Positions 61,101 through 64,000 of a stretch of 64,000 bases of DNA are shown here, in pieces (positions within the stretch are counted from its first letter, which is position 1; each line of letters starts with the position of its first letter). The DNA is from DASZBX01 sp035943635 (lineage in GTDB: Bacteria > Actinomycetota > Actinomycetes > Streptomycetales > Catenulisporaceae), in NCBI GenBank assembly GCA_035943635.1, contig DASZBX010000096.1, positions 51,313 through 115,312 on the forward strand, given 5' to 3'. Under the pieces are notes generated by a model. The model saw only the letters and a list, made by a program, of their open reading frames with translations, searched no databases and was not told the origin of the DNA. The position numbers were made by a program, and so were the translations under genes.

Positions 61101-64000
61101 TGACGCCCAACGGCAAGATCGACCGCAAGGCGCTGCCCGCACCGGAGCAGCCGCGCGGCGAGGGGGGCGGGCGCGGCCCGGCCGACGCCCGCGAAGAGGT
61201 GTTGTGCACCTTGTTCGCCGACGTCCTGGGGGCGGCCGGGGTCGGGGTGGACGAGGACTTCTTCAGCCTCGGCGGCCACTCGCTGCTCGCCACCCGCCTG
61301 GCGGGCCGGATCAGCGCCGCCCTGCGGGTCGAGGTCTCGGTGCGCACCGTCTTCGAGCACCCGAGCGTACGGGCCCTGGCGGCCGCGCTGGACGGCGCGG
61401 GGCGGGCGCGCAGCCCGCTGACGCCGGCCCGGCGTCCCGAGTCGGTTCCGCTCTCGCCGGCCCAGCAGCGGCTGTGGTTCCTCAACCGGCTCGAAGGCCC
61501 GAGCGCGACGTACAACATCCCCCTTGTCATGCGCCTGACCGGAAACGTTGACGAAGCGGCGCTCGCCGCGGCGCTGCACGACCTGATCGGGCGGCATGAG
61601 GCCCTGCGCACCGTCTTCCCGGAACAGGACGGGCGCCCGCACCAGCTCATCCTCGACTCCGAGGCCACCGGCTTCGCCCTGCGCGTGATCGCCGCCACCG
61701 TCGAACACGCCGTCCGAGCGATCGACGAGGCGAGGGCAGAACCCTTCGACGTGGCCAGCGACATCCCTGTGCGCGCCACGTTGGTGCGGTCGGGTCCGCA
61801 GGAGCACACCTTGGTGCTGGTGGTGCATCACATCGCGGCGGACGGGTGGTCGTTGGGCCCGTTGGCCCGCGATCTGGCGGCGGCATATCGCGCGCGCCTG
61901 AACGGCGACACTCCCGACTGGACACCACTGCCGGTCCAGTACGCAGACTTCACACTCTGGCAACGCGACCTGCTCGGCTCACCGGACGACCCCCACAGCG
62001 CCGTCACCAGACAACTGGCCTATTGGAGCAAGGCGCTACGCGACCTGCCGGAACTGCTCGACCTACCGTTGGACCACCCCCGGCCCGCCGCGATGGAGTA
62101 CAGCGGCGCCGCTGTGGACTTCGACGTATCGGCCGAAACGCACCAGGCCCTGGACCGGCTGGCCCGGCAGACCGACACCAGCCTGTTCATGGTGCTTCAG
62201 GCCGCGGTCGCGCTCCTGCTTTCGCGGCACGGCGCCGGAACCGACGTCACCTTGGGCACTGCGGTGGCCGGCCGTACCGACCCGGCGCTGGACGACCTGG
62301 TCGGCTTCTTCATCAACACCCTGGTTCTGCGCACCGACCTGTCCGGCGATCCCACCGTCCGCGAACTGCTCGGCCGCGTGCGCGAAGACGATCTGGCGGC
62401 GTACGCGCACCAGGACCTGCCGTTCGAGCAGTTGGTCGAGCACCTGAACCCGGTCCGCTCGCAGAACCACCACCCGTTGTTCCAGACCATGCTCGTCCTG
62501 CAGAACCAGGCGTCCACCGAGTTCGCCCTTCCGGGTCTGGACACCCGGCTCGAGGTCCCGCGCACGACCGTCAGCAAGTTCGACCTGACTTTCAACTTCA
62601 CCCCTGAAGCGGACGGAGCGCTGCGTGGCACCGTCGAGTATTCCACGGCGCTTTTCGAGGAGAAGACCGCTCAGGCGCTGGCCGCGCGCCTGGTGCGGCT
62701 GCTCGCCGAATTCGCCGGGCGTCCGGACGAGCCGGTCCGCGCGCTCCGGGCGCTGGGACGGCAGGAGCGCCGGGCGCTGCTCGCCCTCGGCCGCGGCAAG
62801 CGCCGGGAGCAGTCCGGCCGAGGCCTGCCCGAGCTCTTCGAGGACCAGGTCCGCCGCGGTCCGGACCGACCCGCGATCCGCGACGACCAGCGGACCTTGA
62901 CCTACCGGGAGCTCAACGAGCGGGCCAATCGGCTCGCCCGCCACCTGCTCCGGCAGGGTGTGGTTCCCGAGCGGCTGGTGGCCCTGGCGTTGCCTCGCTC
63001 GGCCGACCTGGTCACCGCGATACTCGCCGTGTCCAAAACGGGCGCGGCCTACCTGCCGCTGGACATCACCCACCCCGTCGAGCGACTGCACCGCATCCTG
63101 GCCGACGCACGGCCCGCGCACCTGATCACCGCACCCGACGTGGTGCTCGCGCAGCACGAGGTCCCCATCACGCTCCTGACTCCGGACACGCAGTTCACCG
63201 GCACCGGAACCGATCTGGACCACGTGGCCCACCCCGCCCACCCGGCCTACGTCATCTACACCTCCGGGTCCACCGGTCGGCCCAAGGGCGTCGTGGTCAC
63301 CCGCACCGGCATCGAGAGCATGGTCCTGGCGCAGGTGGAACGCCTGAACATCACGCCGGACAGCCGCGTCCTGCAGATGGCCTCGCCCAGCTTCGACGCC
63401 GCGTTCTCCGAGCTGTGCATGGCGCTGGCATCAGGAGCCTGCCTGGAACTGAGCCACCCGGACAACCTCATGCCGGGCCCCGCGCTGACCGGCCTGACCG
63501 CCGAGCGGGCGATCACCCACCTGACGCTGCCGCCCTCGGCCCTGGCCGCGCTGGTGCCGGGTCCGCGGACGCTGCCCGGAGTCACCCTGGTCCTGGCCGG
63601 CGAGGCCGCCACGCCGAGCCTGGTCCGGCAGTGGGCGCCCGGCCGCATCCTGATCGACGCCTACGGGCCGACCGAGACGACGGTCTGCGCCACCATGACC
63701 GAGGCGCTGACCGGCGCCGACCGGACCGTGCCGATCGGCACCCCGATCGACAACGCGGACGTCTACGTCCTGGACCGGAATCTGGACCTGGTCCCGCCCG
63801 GCACGACCGGCGAACTGTACGTCGCCGGCCCCGCCTTAGCCCGCGGCTACCTCGACCGGCCGGACCTGACCGCGGCCCGGTTCGTCGCCGACCCGTTCGC
63901 CGGGACCGGCGCCCGGATGTACCGCACCGGCGACCTCGTCCGCTGGAACCCCGACGGGCTCCTGGAATACGCCGGGCGCACCGACCACCAGGTCAAACTG
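58181..64000 (+). CDS. Non-ribosomal peptide synthetase, modules C-A-T-C-A..., 3' end outside window
   Basis: 1940 residues are visible and the frame is open to the right edge. Order: C1 with HHLVIDG (H150-G156), opening LTAAQEGVWFAQRLEPHSP like EntF-type condensation domains; A1 with MFTSGSTGEPKAVGITH (about 634) and YGPTETTTFATLH; T1 with GGHSL, Ser1034; C2 with HHIAADGWS (about 1216), LCL-like; A2 with YTSGSTGRPKGVVVT (about 1690), cut after TDHQVKL. Aligning to PheA by eye gives specificity residues DAFFCGVTF for A1 (closest to Ile/Val codes) and DASTVAAVC for A2 (a known Tyr code). No epimerase appears between modules. The product is unknown. Confidence 0.95.
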   Translation, partial: MPEKGLPPLALTAAQEGVWFAQRLEPHSPKYNIGECIEIRGALDEDLLVAAISQVTSETEALGVEFFAADGVPWQRVTTRSRPPAVLDLSGERDPAAAAELVMAANLGTVFDLGDARAEGDGAGPAHDLLYRQVLIKLAPDLHYWYSCYHHLVIDGLSGAPFARRVAQTYTAAVRGTEPPSGSGRLSSLIEDELSYRGSDEHLADRAYWTARFADGAQHTELPVARRTAAASPGDTASVRSGTPAADHVMDGLRELARATTTTWPAVFVAAVAAYLARVAGVREVTIGLATNGRRNALRGVTGMTSNIVPLRLDVAPGATVGDLMREVSAQMRGALRHRRYSREQLARDLRGTGRTAPTSGLVVNVLNYDYGLTFAGAPAVSRMLSAGPVEDVSVFISERAEGSAPWIGVEANPDLYLPRDLLAHQRGILGAVAAFARAAAGDRVSALDFLGTRERAVLLARGRGARPRSRQDRDLRLTDLFERGAQTAGEQSVAVCDGDVDLTYARLRECAEQLAGLLVGLGVRPEGAVGVLLERSAAVVVSTLGIVRAGGAYVPLDGRWPMERIRSAARTAGISAVVTDAGSRGHEWIASLGPQTPVIELDRSGGISEPGLVAPTAQAAQPVAMGGDRLAYMMFTSGSTGEPKAVGITHADVAALALDRAWDGGVADAVLMHSPHAFDASTFEIWTPLINGGRVVVAPPGALEVEVLRDVVARRQVRAMFLTTALFNALTEQDPTVFGGLRMVCTGGEAAAPGVMDSVAAACPDTAVCHVYGPTETTTFATLHRLSPANPGRAADADADASTAPPIGRALDHTSLYVLDGGLGLAPDGTVGELYIGGAGLARGYLGRPDLSAVRFVADPFGEPGSRMYRTGDLVRWADGGALEYVGRVDHQVKLRGFRIELGEIETALLAQPQVGAACVLLREDRPGDKRLTAYVTAVDGALDVPALRAALAGTLPQYMIPAAFVPLPALPLTPNGKIDRKALPAPEQPRGEGGGRGPADAREEVLCTLFADVLGAAGVGVDEDFFSLGGHSLLATRLAGRISAALRVEVSVRTVFEHPSVRALAAALDGAGRARSPLTPARRPESVPLSPAQQRLWFLNRLEGPSATYNIPLVMRLTGNVDEAALAAALHDLIGRHEALRTVFPEQDGRPHQLILDSEATGFALRVIAATVEHAVRAIDEARAEPFDVASDIPVRATLVRSGPQEHTLVLVVHHIAADGWSLGPLARDLAAAYRARLNGDTPDWTPLPVQYADFTLWQRDLLGSPDDPHSAVTRQLAYWSKALRDLPELLDLPLDHPRPAAMEYSGAAVDFDVSAETHQALDRLARQTDTSLFMVLQAAVALLLSRHGAGTDVTLGTAVAGRTDPALDDLVGFFINTLVLRTDLSGDPTVRELLGRVREDDLAAYAHQDLPFEQLVEHLNPVRSQNHHPLFQTMLVLQNQASTEFALPGLDTRLEVPRTTVSKFDLTFNFTPEADGALRGTVEYSTALFEEKTAQALAARLVRLLAEFAGRPDEPVRALRALGRQERRALLALGRGKRREQSGRGLPELFEDQVRRGPDRPAIRDDQRTLTYRELNERANRLARHLLRQGVVPERLVALALPRSADLVTAILAVSKTGAAYLPLDITHPVERLHRILADARPAHLITAPDVVLAQHEVPITLLTPDTQFTGTGTDLDHVAHPAHPAYVIYTSGSTGRPKGVVVTRTGIESMVLAQVERLNITPDSRVLQMASPSFDAAFSELCMALASGACLELSHPDNLMPGPALTGLTAERAITHLTLPPSALAALVPGPRTLPGVTLVLAGEAATPSLVRQWAPGRILIDAYGPTETTVCATMTEALTGADRTVPIGTPIDNADVYVLDRNLDLVPPGTTGELYVAGPALARGYLDRPDLTAARFVADPFAGTGARMYRTGDLVRWNPDGLLEYAGRTDHQVKL

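Noticed and set aside
1..64000. CRISPR arrays, rRNA genes, intact transposases or insertion-sequence ends
   Set aside because: No spaced identical repeats, rRNA signature segments, transposase motifs or paired terminal inverted repeats were seen on reading both strands; a computed search could still find weak ones.

Overview
The window is a high-GC actinomycete chromosome segment. GC is very high at third codon positions, most neighbouring genes overlap by ATGA, GTGA or TGATG, and several families here are typical of Actinomycetota: DUF5134, DUF3349, a Ser/Thr kinase, an MbtH-NRPS locus and DtpA/Sco/PCuAC copper trafficking. The genus cannot be fixed; a Streptomyces- or Catenulispora-like organism fits. 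No rRNA, CRISPR array or intact insertion sequence was seen.

Layout. 1-7.8 kb: a copper block. A leftward operon holds two membrane proteins, a DUF5134 gene that appears frameshifted, a Sco lipoprotein and a Tat-exported DyP peroxidase running off the left edge. A rightward operon holds a small membrane peptide, a CopA-type P-ATPase and a PCuAC-like protein that seems to lack its metal-binding histidines. 7.9-10.2 kb: a 59-residue EF-hand-like protein and a TPM-family protein without its TPM domain. 10.3-16.05 kb: an orphan effector-binding domain, then a leftward three-gene unit (DUF559 nuclease, winged-helix protein, dual P-loop ATPase with a HerA-like C-terminal half) that looks like a defence or DNA-processing cassette. 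16.3-21.5 kb: PiT phosphate transporter, small membrane partner, DUF3349 protein, PPK2, then pseudouridine kinase and glycosidase. 21.6-30.5 kb: NDH-2, PPOX protein, a GntR/FCD remnant, a membrane Ser/Thr kinase, a damaged HATPase gene, and two unrecognised genes flanking an 830-base regulatory stretch that encodes a possible 19-residue peptide.

30.6-40.75 kb: two leftward genes (helical-repeat paralogues, one with a truncated CHAT-like end) diverge across an operator-like dyad from a tight eight-gene operon centred on a Ycf46-like AAA+ ATPase. The operon also holds coiled-coil, proline-rich and membrane proteins. I know of no described system of this composition, and it is the best candidate for something new.

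40.8-52.8 kb: a mosaic of a CYTH remnant, a NERD-domain gene, a complete four-gene Wadjet (JetABCD, type II-like) plasmid-defence operon, an unrecognised gene and the 3' half of a tRNA-Met(CAT) that looks like an integration scar. 53-56.4 kb: a divergent pair, an ERCC4-domain nuclease and a 2OG-Fe(II) oxygenase. 56.4-57.75 kb: a gene-poor stretch that is partly AT-rich. 57.8-64 kb: mbtH and the start of a large NRPS (C-A-T-C-A...), cut by the right edge. A-domain residues suggest an Ile/Val-like first residue and Tyr second.
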